Origin: Hydrogenimonas sp.
Lineage (GTDB): Bacteria; Campylobacterota; Campylobacteria; Campylobacterales; Hydrogenimonadaceae
DNA length: 64,000 nt
Reading direction: 5' to 3'
Assembly (NCBI GenBank): GCA_003945285.1
Contig: AP019005.1
Location: 1-64,000, forward strand
Part shown: positions 53,860 through 64,000 of the stretch, in pieces
Layout: every line of letters begins with the position of its first letter
Numbering within the stretch: position 1 is the stretch's first letter
Translations under genes and position numbers: made by a program
Notes under the pieces: generated by a model
Databases searched by the model: none
What the model was told of the DNA's origin: nothing
What the model saw: the letters and a program-made list of their open reading frames with translations, nothing else

Positions 53860-53973
53860 TGATGTTACGCAAAGCTTGAGCAAAGCCAACCTTTGGGGAC
53901 TGACGGTCCCCTGCGCCTCCCTGAAGCTTTGAAATCAGAGTTGAGATAACGTTACGCTTTTTGCATAACGTCA
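53860..53973. repeat. 114-bp inverted-repeat element, family 2 (copy 2), between nifS and nifU
   Basis: Starts TGATGTTACGCAA and ends TTGCATAACGTCA, whose inverse is TGACGTTATGCAA: 13-bp ends that match those at 40462-40526. The end AACGTTACGCTTTTTGCATAACG corresponds, inverted, to the start of copy 1. A small hairpin GGGGACTGACGGTCCCC lies in the core. It splits the nifS-nifU gene pair without interrupting either. Confidence 0.65.
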
Positions 53974-54017
53974 ATTACTGTTTCTCTTTCATGCTTTCGC
54001 GTGTGTAGGCGTATGAG

Positions 54018-55135
<1,118 letters not shown>

Positions 55136-55164
55136 CATAAAGAATTCTCCAAAGGTTTAATAGG

Positions 55165-55176
55165 ACAAAATTGTCT
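55165..55176. promoter_or_regulatory. Possible operator upstream of nifS
   Basis: GACAAAATTGTC is an inverted repeat (GACAA-N2-TTGTC) 30 bases before the nifS start and before its GGAG ribosome-binding site. Its position fits a repressor site in the nifS leader, but no regulator gene is nearby. Confidence 0.3.
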
Positions 55177-55389
55177 TAATTAGATTGTTGCCATGATAGA
55201 TAAACTTTGTTTAATGATAGCTTAAATTTACAGTCGCTTTTTTGCAGTTCTTCGAAAGAGGGAGTCTTTATTATACATCAGTTAGCGGAAAAGTCAAAGC
55301 CCTTTGAAAGAGGTAATTTCATAACGCGCCTATTTGCCGCAATAACATTAGAAAATAGCTCCAGCAATCGAAGGATCGGACAAGATATT

Positions 55390-56840
55390 ATGTTTGCACA
55401 ACTACTCAAAGCCTACAGCGGCCACAGCCTGAAAAACGATGTACTCTCCGGTATTGTCGTAGCGATAGCGCTGGTTCCAGAAGCGATAGCCTTCTCCCTG
55501 ATAGCCGGGTCTCCCCGCTGGTAGGTCTCTATACGGCGTTCATACTGGGTCTCATAACGGCGCTTTTCGGCGGCAAGCCGGAATGATAAGCGGTGCCACA
55601 GGAAGCGTGGCGGTGGTCATGGTAGTTTGGTCGCTACGCACGGTGTGGAGTATCTCTTCTTCGCGACGCTTCTTGCGGGGCCATACAGGTCGCTTTCGGG
55701 CTTCTTAGGCTAAATTCATACGGCCTCGTTCCTCAGCCGGCGATACTGGGTTTGTCAACGGCCCCGCCATCGTGATCGCCTGCGATGTTCGAGGGTGAAG
55801 GGCGGTAATGTATATCCTGGTTTTCGCAACGATGGCCACGATGATCATTCTGCCCAAAATCACCAAAGCGGTTCCTGCCGGTCTTGTAGCCATCGTGGTC
55901 TTGAGCCTGATTACAGTTATATTCGATCTCGATACGAAAAGGGTGGCTGACCTGTCGCGGAGATCTCCGTCTTTCCACTGGCCCGATGTTCCCCCGGTAT
56001 CGAAACCTTTATGATGGTTCTTCCCTACGCCGCAGTAATGGCCGCCGTAGGTCTGATAGAGTCTCTGCTTACCCTCTCGGTGCTCGACGAGATGAGCGGG
56101 AGAAGGGTAACGCCAACAGGAAGCGGTGGCCCCGGTGCCGGTAACGCGACGTGCGGAGTCTTCGGAGGTATGGCCGGATGCGCTATGATCGGGCAGAGTA
56201 TTATCAACTACACTTCGGGCGGCAGGGGCGCCCGGCGTTACAGCCGCCGTACTGCTGATACTCTTTGTCGTTGCCCTCAGCGACTATATAGCCAGATTCC
56301 GATCGCCGTGCTGGTCGGAATCATGTTCATGGTGAGTGTGGAGACCTTCGAATGGGCGAGTATAGACAGGCTTAGAAAGATGCCCAAAACCGACGCTTTC
56401 ATCCTGATCACCGTGACGGTCGTAACGATCTTTACCGATCTGGCTATGGCGGTGATAATCGGGGTGATCATCTCCGCACTCGTATTTGCATGGCGATGCA
56501 CGTGTCTACACCAGGACATTCACCGAAGGGAACCGCAAGATATACGAGTTCGACGGCCCGCTCTTTTCGGTTCTGTACAGGATTTCGACCAGTTTGAAGT
56601 CGCAGGTGACCCGGAAGAGGTTGTTATGGATTTCAAACGCACCCGTGTTATGGACTCAAGCGGCGTGGAGGCGATAGACAAGATTACCAGGAGGTATGAA
56701 GAGGCCGGCAAAAGGCTTACGATCAGACATCTTAGCGACGACTGCAAGAAGCCGCCAAAGTCGCCGGCAAATACTGCACATATGAAGAGGATGACCCGAC
56801 CTACAAGGTTGCAGTCAACCATGAAGAGTATGTGAGATAA
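55390..56840 (+). CDS. SulP-family anion transporter with STAS domain (frameshifted)
   Basis: SLC26/SulP membrane carrier of about 490 residues. Fragments: MFAQLLKAYSGHSLKNDVLSG, IALVPEAIAFSLIAG, VYTAFILGLITALFGGK-like, SGATGSVAVVMV, VPAGLVAIVVLSLITVIFDL, AAVMAAVGLIESLLTLSVLDEM, GNATCGVFGGMAGCAMIGQSIIN, IPIAVLVGIMFMVSVETFEW, and a STAS domain ending VVMDFKRTRVMDSSGVEAIDKI and YKVAVNHEEYVR. The transported anion (sulfate, bicarbonate or other) is not evident. The real stop is TAA 56838-56840. Confidence 0.85.
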
Positions 56841-57288
56841 AACCCTTCCGTTCGGTCGCCCTTTTCCGGATTTTGCCGGAAAACGGGCGTTACCTTCTTG
56901 CTACTCTGCGGCAGGAGATTTTCTATTTTCTCGTCTATAGCCTCTTTCAAATCTTCTAGAAGATCTCTGGCTTCAGACTCCTTATATTCTGGCCCGCTGT
57001 AATTTACGTTAGCCACCGCCGGTGATGTAGATCTCGGGCGCGATGTTTTAGTTTCATTGAAGAACTTCTCGGCAATAACTCTTCTGTCCCCAAAGGGCGT
57101 TGTGAGCCATCCATCCTCTTTGGCGGCGGATTCAATCGCTTTTAAGGGTGCTGACCGGAATGTGCCGTTCGATCTTTTTCTCAATCATGATAATCTCTTC
57201 TGTTCCGCCCGCGTTGCCGGCCTCCATCCCTTTGTCACAGCCGCCCAGAAGCAGACCTGCCGCCAATGCCAAAATCTCTCTTTTTCAT
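56801..57288 (-). CDS. Putative lipoprotein (frameshifted)
   Basis: On the minus strand the reconstructed start is MKKREILALAAGLLLGGC, a lipoprotein signal, followed by a short acidic segment, then TLKAIESAAKEDGWLTTPFGDRRVIAEKFFNETKT, a linker, and a charged helical end EARDLLEDLKEAIDEKIENLL. No family recognised. Its end seems to overlap the converging sulP by about 40 bases, though the frame near the end is unreliable. Confidence 0.5.
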
Positions 57289-57359
57289 AGTCGATGTCTC
57301 CTTTTCTGGCTTTTTCCGATGTTACATCAATTTTAATTAAAAGAAATTATAATCTATTT

Positions 57360-57983
57360 ATGAAAAGAGAATTCACGAAAATCGTCTCCCTGTTGAAGAA
57401 GGAGTATGAGAGTTGGGACGCTCCGGCGAAGGAGATTCGAAAACGGCTACAAAAGGAGCCTTTTACCGTAATGGTCTCAGTATTTTTGAGCTTCAGAACC
57501 AAAGATGAGGTGACGCTGGAGGCGGGGAAAGACTCTTCGCTCTTGCAGACAGACCTGAAAAATGTTGGAGCTGGATAGAGAATAGAAAAGGCGATATATC
57601 CGGTAGGCTTTTACAGAAAAAGGCCGCATCTATATTGGAGGTTTCAGCTCATCTTGTAGAGCACTTCGGAGGCGAAGTCCCAAGGAGACGAAGAGGCCAG
57701 ATCAGAGGGCATAGGCCGAAGGCGGCTCACATCATACTAGAGACTGCTTTCGGAGAAAACGGTCGCCGTAGATACACATGTTCACCGATTTTGAACCTGT
57801 GGGGTTTTATAGAGACATCTACACCCGAGGAGAGCCTGAAAGCCGTCAAAGAGCGGCTTTCACCCGACGAGCAGTCGGGCTGAACAAGCTCCTTGTGAGC
57901 TTCGGGCAGGTAATATACAGACCGCTCGGGCCTTTGGGCGGAGAGTGCCCGGTTTCGGGTATTGTCCCGCTTTCCGAAGGTAG
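57360..57983 (+). CDS. nth: Endonuclease III (frameshifted)
   Basis: Base-excision-repair glycosylase/AP lyase, about 205 residues: MKREFTKIVSLLKKEYESWDAP, EPFTVMVSVFLSFRTKDEVT, an HhH region (broken GIGRKTANIILE), VDTHVHR-type catalytic Asp region, and the C-terminal Fe-S loop. The loop reads YRPLGPLGGECPVSGYC; the first two of the four expected ligands (C-x6-C-x2-C-x5-C) are Tyr and Gly here, which could be substitutions in the same low-quality sequence. Stop TAG 57981-57983. Confidence 0.85.
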
Positions 57984-58064
57984 AGTCCGAGCACACTTGT
58001 GACGTTTTTCGGATAATGGCTCTATTTTCAATTTATACTACAATAGTCGAAAAATTTTGGAGAA

Positions 58065-58514
58065 ATGTCGGTAGGTAAAATGCTTGGTATCTTTTTCTCT
58101 CTGCTTTTTGTGATTCAGCTGATACCGTACGATCGAGCAATCCCGAGTGATCCATCGCTCGAGATAGAGGCGCCGGCCAAGGTGAAGGAGATTTTAGAAC
58201 GCTCATGCTACGACTGCCACCCAACAAGACCGAATGGCCTTGGTACAGTGCTATCGCACCGGCAAAATGGTTTGTGGCGCGCGATGTGAAGTGGGCGAGC
58301 AGTGGCTCAACTTCAGCGAGTGGGAGAGCTATGACAGAAGAAGGCAAAACTCAAAGAGATGATCTTCGGCGCCGTAGGGCTTGCGATGCCTCTTGGATCC
58401 TATCTGAAAGTTCATCCCGAAGCGGCTCTGTCGAAGAGATAGGGAGATATCAGGGAGTGGACCGGCGTAAGCGTCGAAGAGATAATGAACAGACCCAAAA
58501 GGCATCTATATTGA
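58065..58514 (+). CDS. Haem-binding domain protein, monohaem CxxCH (frameshifted)
   Basis: N-terminal signal anchor (MLGIFFSLLFVIQLIPYDR), then [31 protein letters not shown] once one base is restored, the family pattern of the periplasmic Haem_bd proteins with SCYDCH as the haem c site, then LNFSEWESY, KLKEMIFGAVGLAMPLGSYL and EDREII-type end, MNRPKRHLY. About 145 residues. Its stop overlaps the next start (TTGA). Confidence 0.75.
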
Positions 58515-58957
58515 TAAAGACGGTTCTATATATTCACATTCTCTCGGCGACCGCCTGGGTGGGCGGCTCGCTTCTCTTCGCACTCGGTATTCTCTGTGCG
58601 CGACAAGGATGCCCAGAAAAACGTCTACACTCACCTTGACCGATCTACGGCTATTTGAGACATTCTGGCTGATCCTGCTCTGGATTACCGGCTTGACGAT
58701 GTTCTTCCATTTCGGAATCGACAAGGCGATGGCCCACGCGCCCTGTTCGGATCTGGCGTCGCTTATGCACTTCAAGCTGATGATGGTGGGGGCGATAACG
58801 GTTCTCACGATTATCCATATGTATATAGCGTTCCAAAACCCATACCTCGGAGAGGACGCCGCTGGAGCATCTCGTTTCGCGCGGCAGTTCGATGCTCATC
58901 TTTCTGCTCAACCTGGTTATCGTCTGGTACGCTATAGGTATCAGGGATCTGTTGTGA
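58511..58957 (+). CDS. CopD-like four-helix membrane protein (frameshifted)
   Basis: About 147 residues: LIKTVLYIHILSATAWVGGSLL (conserved His and Trp in helix 1), YFETFWLILLWITGLTMFFHFG, SLMHFKLMMVGAITVLTIIHMYIAF and MLIFLLNLVIVWYAIGIRDLL. This is the CopD/UPF0093-like layout, with His in several helices that could bind haem or copper. The TTG start overlaps the haem-protein stop, and the stop overlaps the HIT-protein start, so the three genes are coupled. Confidence 0.65.
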
Positions 58958-59267
58958 TCGTATACGAAGACGGGGATATATTCGTCGATGTGAGGCGTCT
59001 GAGGTGCCGTGGGTAAAGATCTTTACAAAACCGCCATACAAAGAGCTTACAGAAGTTCCGGATGCGCTTCGTGCAAAACTCTGGAGGGCATATGGGCTGA
59101 CCGAGAGTGAGATGATCTCGTTCTTCAGGCCGGACAAGATCAATATGGCCTCGTTCGGCAACTATCTTCCGAGGGTACATATGCACGTGATGGCCTGTTT
59201 GAAAGCACTCCTGGTTTCCGGAGCCCGTGGGGAGAGAGGCGCAGGAGGGGAGTGTAGAGTAGGGTGA
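58954..59267 (+). CDS. HIT-family hydrolase (frameshifted)
   Basis: About 105 residues: MIVYEDGDIFVDVE, SEVPWVKIFTKPPYKELTEVP, NMASFGNYLPRVHMHVMARF. The HMHVM motif is the histidine triad of nucleotide phosphohydrolases (Ap4A hydrolase/HIT group). GTG start overlapping the upstream stop. The last 25 codons are shifted. Confidence 0.7.
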
Positions 59268-59332
59268 TTTCGAAGAGTTCGCGGGCGGCTCAACCGTCGG
59301 CTTGCGGATGCTTTCGGGAAGAGCCGCGAAGG

Positions 59333-60586
59333 CTAGCCGACAATCTCTTTCAGCATCTCCACGCTCTTTTCGAACGGTACCGCCTCTTTGGCATCCTGAC
59401 AGAAACCCGGTCATGGCATCATCTTTGCAAGAGCCTCATCGAGGGGCGGGGTCGGTTCCGCGCTGATAGGCCCCTATGCGCGAGCATCTCGTTCTCTTCA
59501 GAAGAGCGAGCATCTGCCTGAACTTCTGGGCGGCGGCCAGGTGCTCCGGCGTCGTGACGTCGCTTATCACCCGGAAGCGGAAGAGAGTATGTCTACCGGA
59601 TGGTACACCCTTGTCTGTAAGCTCGCGGCTGAGGACGATGTGGCCTCGAGTATGCTTCTGCTCTGGTCGGCAATGGGTCGCTCAAGTCGTCCCTCCCCCA
59701 AAACGGTGAAAAATGCGGTTATGGAGCACTGCCCTCCTCTTTTCCGGCTCTCCATCAGCCGCGGCAGGGGGTGAGAGGAGGGATACCCTTCGATGTCGGC
59801 GGCTCACCGAGTGCGAGGCCTATCTCCGGGCGCCATCGCGAAACGTGTTACCGAATCCATCGCGAACAGCACATCTCTCCCTGCCGCTTGAAATATTCGG
59901 CCACGCTCATCGCGCTGAAAGCGCTCGCATGAGAGCGCTGTCGTCGCTGGTTGCCACCACGATGACGGTATCGGTGGTCGTTACCCAGGTTCTTCGCTAT
60001 GAATTCGGGCACTTCACCCGCGCTCACCTATAAGGGGCGACCACTTTCACCGGAGCTTCGCACCCTTTACGATCATCCCCATAAGTGTAGATTTTCCTAC
60101 TCCGCTTCCGGCGAAAATACCGACCTTCTGCCCTTTGCCGGAGGTGAGCAGACCGTCTATGCTTTTGACACCGACGCTGAAAGGTTCGTCGATGAGTCCC
60201 CGTTTCATCACATCCATCGGAGGTTTCATGATCTCTTCGTACTCATCGAGATGGATGGCCCCTTGCCGTCGATAGGGTTCATGAATGGGTCTACGACGCG
60301 TCCGAGCAATTTTCTCCTACAGGTATCTCAGGCTTCGGCGGTTCAGCACTTTGTCGCCGACCTTCATACCCTCGAGGAACCGAATGGAGAGATCGTGAAA
60401 GAGTCGCTTTCTAGCGATGTGACCATGCCGAGCCGGCGTTTGCCGCCGGAGAGTATCGTGACGCTCTGTCCTATGCTCGCTTTTAGGCCGGTGGCGATGA
60501 TGGAGTTAGAGCCGATGCCGATTATAGTCCCGATGCGGGGAGAGGGTTATGGAGCTAACCCTCTTGCGCAGAGACTTCAGAGGCAT
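59333..60586 (-). CDS. fliI: Flagellar export ATPase FliI (frameshifted)
   Basis: Energises the flagellar type III export gate. Minus-strand fragments: [17 protein letters not shown]-like barrel, [26 protein letters not shown] region, IMKPPMDVMKRGLIDEPFSVGVKSIDGLL, Walker A GIFAGSGVGKSTLMGMI (about residue 165), VVALIGERGREVPEF, LFVMDSVTRFAMAQREIGLA, GKGSITAFFTVL, SDPIADQSRSILDGHI and the end KSVEMLKEIVG. It agrees with Helicobacter FliI along its length. Its start overlaps the folE stop. It is the only flagellar gene in the window. Confidence 0.9.
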
Positions 60587-61164
60587 CAGTAGCGGGGATA
60601 TTGGCGCGTTGACCATGCTCATGAACTCTTCCCGCGTCTTTGCGTCACGCTTGAAGAGCCCCGCAGAGCGGAACTGACGGTCGTCGAGTTGATCTTTTCG
60701 ACACCTCTCATCTCCATGCAAATATGGCGGGCTTCGATGACGACGGCCACCCTTTCGGATGGATGGTATCTATTATCGCATCGGCGATCTGTTCGGTCAT
60801 CTGCTCCTGTATCTGCAGGCGCCTGGCGAAGATGTTGACCATTCTGGGTATCTTGTGAGTCCTACCACCTTCCCGTCAGGTATGTAGGCTACATGCGCCC
60901 TGCCGCATTATCGGGAGCATATGGTGTTCGCACATAAAGTAGAACTCTATATCCTAACAGCACCATCTCGTCGTTGGCGCCCTCGAAGAGCGTCGCCAAG
61001 CACCTTTTGGGGTCCATCCGGTACCTTCGCACATATGCTCGAACGCTTTTCCTCCGTGGCGTTTTCGCAAGACCTTCTGGATCTTCTCCTATAACTTCCA
61101 GTATGGTAGATACGGCCTCTTCGAATCTCTTTGCCTTTTCGCCATCCATCTCTATCCCGCTCAT
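60585..61164 (-). CDS. folE: GTP cyclohydrolase I (frameshifted)
   Basis: First step of folate synthesis. Minus-strand fragments: [58 protein letters not shown]-type zinc region, [60 protein letters not shown], and [15 protein letters not shown]. About 190 residues, as expected. Followed without a gap by fliI. Confidence 0.92.
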
Positions 61165-61702
61165 TTCTTGATTTTCTCTGATATTGCGTAAAATCCGGCC
61201 CAGGCAGAGACTCCCCGCCCCCGGTATGACTGTAGCCGTAAAACCGAAGATTGTACGGAAACCGGCACGGGTGCAGGGTTTTGCGGCTCTACACCCCGCG
61301 GCAAACCGACGGTACGGTTATTTTGTGCAACATCGTTTCGTTAGTATAGCGATTTTGGCTGAAAAGAGGCGAAACCCGAACTGCGGTTTTGCAGAATTCC
61401 GGAGGTGAAGATATCTGAAAAGAGACAGGTTTTTCGGGCAAGAAACCAAACGGGAAAACGGAGTTCCGATCACCGGTTTTGCCTCGATGGTGTATGCACG
61501 CCCGAAGTCGTCTAAACCGGGATTTGGAGCAGAGCTATTTCGCGTCGTCGGTTTTCCGGAAGTGCATGGCCGCAAGCACCGCAACGATTTCAGACAATTC
61601 TATTCCGAGATTTGGGATTCGGCATATTGTGGACTTATAATGCGACTTTGGGTAAAATAATGCACTATTACTACTGAAACACAATCAAAGGATCATGGAT
61701 TT
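61165..61702. repeat. Gene-free region with a partial copy of the 39.5-kb element
   Basis: About 540 bases with no supported gene. The right part (61552-61617) matches the right half of the 39546-39710 element: GCAAGCACCGCAACGATTTCA and CTATTCCGAGATTTGGGA, the latter differing from the terminal repeat by one base in 18. The rest (61190-61550) is repetitive in style (several CGGTTTTGC segments) but does not align clearly to the first copy, and no left terminal repeat was found. AAAGGA before tig serves as its ribosome-binding site. Confidence 0.5.
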
Positions 61703-63013
61703 ATGGAAGTCACTGCCAGGAAAACGGATAGCGCCAATGTCAGCGTCGAGGCCAAAATAGCCAAGAGCGACATCGACAAAAGGTTGAGAAGATCGCCAAA
61801 CAGGCGGCGAAGCAGATGAAAATAGACGGGTTCCGTCCGAAAAGCACAGGGGGTTGTAAAGAAGCGTCTCGGTGAGCGCCTTCTTCAGGATGCGGAAGCG
61901 GAGGCTCTGCGTGAAGTTCTGAATAGTGCCAGCAAGGAGCTGGAGCTCGACGCGGAGAAGATTATAGGCGAGCCGGCCGTCACCAAATTGAGCGCGGCGA
62001 GGAGGAGATAGAGGTGGAGCTGAAGCTCAGCCTGCGTCCCGAAGATAGAGATTGAAGGTGTTGAGGAGCTGGTACCTGAGGTCAAGACACCGAGAGTCAC
62101 CAAAAAGAGGTCGAAGAGCGAATCAAAGAGCTGGCGGAGGCGCAGGCTCCTTTCGAGTCGATAGAAGAGGATCGCGGACTCGAAGAGGGCGATATGGCTG
62201 TTTTCGATTTCGAAGGGTTCCTGGATGGTGAACCGTTCGAGGGCGGCAAGGCGGAAAACTTCGAACTGCGTATAGGACCAATTTGTTCTGGCTTCGAAGA
62301 GCAGATGAAGGGTATGAAAAGGGGAGCAGAAGCGCATAAATGTTACCTTCCCGAAGATTACGGCAACAAGAGTCTTGCCGGCAAAGAGGTGGAGTTCGAT
62401 ATCAAGCCACGATATAAAGGCCAAGAAGCCCGTGGAAATCGATGACGAGCTTATGAAGAAACTCCTCCCCGGCGACGAGAATGCGACACTCGAGAAGCTG
62501 GAAAAAGAGGTGAAAGAGCAGATTCGAAGCGAAAACTGAGCAAAATCTACAATGAAGAGCTCAAGCCCAAGCTTGTCGAGGCCCTGTGGAGAAGTTCACC
62601 TTCGACCCGCCCGAAGCGTCGTGGAGCAGGAGATAGAGATGGCTCTTCGCAACAGAGTTCAGCAGATGAGCGAAGAGGGAGCTTGCGAGCTTCGTGAAAC
62701 GAGGAGAAGGTAAAAGAGCTTCGTGAATCTCTGCGTGAAGATGCCGAGAAGAGTGTACGCGCGACATTCATCGTGGATGCGCTGGCTCGCAAAGAGGGTG
62801 TGGATGTGAGTGAGCAGGAGATGATGCAGACCATCTACTACGAAGCGATATGAGCATGGGTCAAGATCCCCAGCAGACATTCGAGTATTACCAGAAGCAG
62901 AATCTTCTTCCGGCTATAAAGATGGCTATGATCGAAGACAGGCTTCTGACAAAACTGCTGAACGATAAAAACGAAAAGAGCAAAGAAGAGACCAAAGAAA
63001 AGAAGAAGTATGA
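61703..63013 (+). CDS. tig: Trigger factor (many frameshifts)
   Basis: Ribosome-bound peptidyl-prolyl isomerase and chaperone. Fragments in order: [25 protein letters not shown], the ribosome-binding GFRPKK region, [23 protein letters not shown], the PPIase part [55 protein letters not shown], and the helical C-terminal arms [23 protein letters not shown] and [19 protein letters not shown]. About 435 residues. It overlaps or abuts clpP. Confidence 0.92.
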
Positions 63014-63585
63014 GCTACATACCTTTGTAATTGAAAAGAGCGGGCGCGGCGAGCGCTCGTACGGACATCTATTCGAGGCTTCTCAAAGATCGTATCATCA
63101 TGTTGAGCGGTCCTATAGACGATGCCGTCGCCTCCTCCGTCGTCGCGCGCGCCTCTTCCTTTAGGCGGAGGACCCGGACAAGGATATCTACCTCACATCA
63201 ACTCCCCGGAGTTATCACCACGGCTTCAGTATCTACGATACGATGAACTATATAAAAGCCCGATATAGTTCCATATGTATAGACAGGCCGCATCCATGGG
63301 TGCCTTCCTTCTCTGCGCGGACCCGAAGGGAAGCGCTACGCCCTGCCCAGCTCCAGGATAATGATATACCAGCCGCTCGGGGTGCACAGGACAGGCTACC
63401 GATATAGAGATACAGGCCAAGGAGATCCTCCGCCTCAAAAGTATCTCAACAAGATAATGGCCGAGAGAACCGGAAAGAGCGTAAGAACGATCGAAAAGGA
63501 TACCGAACGCGACTTCTTCCTCAGTGCGGAAGAGGCGAAAGAGTACGGGCTGATCGACCGGGTGCTGGAACGAAGTTTCAAATAG
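63010..63585 (+). CDS. clpP: ATP-dependent Clp protease proteolytic subunit (many frameshifts)
   Basis: About 195 residues: [41 protein letters not shown], then [28 protein letters not shown], the active-site Ser region ASMGAFLL, the active-site His region MIYQPLGG (read here as YQPLG, with His expected in IHQP), [47 protein letters not shown]. The last 75 codons are in one clean frame. The tig-clpP order is common in this phylum. Confidence 0.92.
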
Positions 63586-63592
63586 GCACGCT

Positions 63593-64000
63593 ATGAGCAT
63601 GGAGAGAGAGAACTACCGGGCAAAAGGCTGAACGAGCCGACAAGCGAGCTGGAAAACTATGCGAGGGAAGTTATGGAGGAGATGGTCCGCCAAAGCATTC
63701 CCACCCTTCAATTTCGATGCGTACTTCGATAAACTTCTGACGGCAAGCCTGCCATTTCCGGAAACGGATTCTCCATCTGCTCGAACTGGAAGATGCCGGC
63801 GACGATGAGCATCAGGGTGTTTTGAGCAGTATCTGAAAGATGCCTTTTCGAATGTAAAAAGTTTCTGCGGCATATAAATCTTATCTATAAAAATCTCAGA
63901 CATCTCGAGGCTCTTATAGATAAGAGGAAGTTCGAAATAGAGGCGATAGCGGACAAAGCGGCCCTGAATACCCTTCTGGAGTCTACGAAAAAGATATACA
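63593..64000 (+). CDS. Probable diguanylate cyclase, N-terminal part (frameshifted, runs off the window)
   Basis: Begins MSMERELPGKRLNEPTSELENYAREVMEEMVRQSIPPTPFNFDAYFDKLL, then KRILHLLELEDAGDDEHQG, FEQYLKDAFSNVKSFLRHINLIYKNLRHLEALIDKRKFEIEAIADKAALNTLLESTKKIY at the window's end. This helical N-terminus, next to clpP, is what I remember of Campylobacterota GGDEF proteins; the GGDEF domain itself would lie beyond 64000, so the call is tentative. Confidence 0.5.

Overview
The window reads as a chromosome segment from a member of the Campylobacterota (formerly Epsilonproteobacteria), most like the deep-sea or sediment sulfur- and hydrogen-metabolising lineages than the host-associated ones. The evidence is the gene content: an oriC-proximal dnaA-dnaN-gyrB block, a type I QueF, a stand-alone ThiD2, a DUF3373-type outer-membrane protein, a NifS/NifU pair, CcoG, two sulfide:quinone-reductase-like flavoproteins and a large periplasmic molybdoenzyme operon. 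No species is claimed.

Layout. 1-6.9 kb: DnaA boxes, dnaA, dnaN, gyrB, a degenerate GGDEF-EAL membrane protein and queF. 6.9-10.3 kb: a coiled-coil lipoprotein, tRNA-Ala(GGC), a PP-loop ATPase and dnaG (the last three on the minus strand). 10.5-18.0 kb: one tightly packed plus-strand run (LapB-like TPR protein, rnhA, rnc, aroC, znuA-znuC-znuB, galU, a D-2-hydroxyacid dehydrogenase), mostly with overlapping start and stop codons. 18.0-19.1 kb: thiD2 and yccA, convergent. 19.3-24.8 kb: a complete rRNA operon (16S, tRNA-Ile, tRNA-Ala, 23S, 5S) with a near-consensus promoter and long processing stems; its spacers carry palindromes built from 7-base units. 25.2-28.9 kb: outer-membrane protein, Mrp ATPase and two small genes. 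29.1-37.6 kb: a rhodanese followed by a type II DMSO-reductase-family enzyme (Tat-exported Mo subunit, Fe-S subunit, and a gamma subunit fused to a cytochrome c domain), a small Cys-containing periplasmic protein, a TorD-type chaperone and a multi-cluster ferredoxin. This is the most interesting metabolic unit here: an apparent periplasmic respiratory system for an unidentified, perhaps sulfur-containing, substrate. 37.7-39.5 kb: a helical protein, DUF493 and moaC on the minus strand. 39.5-40.5 kb: a recombinase-like protein that lacks the catalytic serine and is flanked by two different short inverted-repeat elements.

40.6-64.0 kb: ccoG, two SQR-like flavoproteins, a DUF6858-like protein, a KefB-type antiporter, pyrG, recJ, hemJ, a GGDEF/PilZ-like protein, nifS-nifU, sulP, nth, haem and CopD-like membrane proteins, a HIT protein, folE-fliI, tig-clpP and the start of a probable diguanylate cyclase. 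Nearly every one of these genes is broken by single-base indels, mostly deletions, many in short homopolymers. Because essential genes (pyrG, folE, tig, clpP, nifS, nifU) are all affected, I read this as poor consensus sequence from about 40.75 kb on, not as gene decay. Coordinates there are outer limits of the recognisable gene. Left of 40.75 kb only four isolated frameshifts were found.

Three repeat families stand out: (i) five heptad palindromes at 10.4, 21.1, 21.3, 21.4 and 24.6 kb; (ii) a 165-bp element with perfect 18-bp terminal inverted repeats at 39.55 kb and diverged relatives at 52.4 and 61.6 kb; (iii) a short element with 13-bp inverted ends at 40.46 kb and again between nifS and nifU at 53.9 kb.
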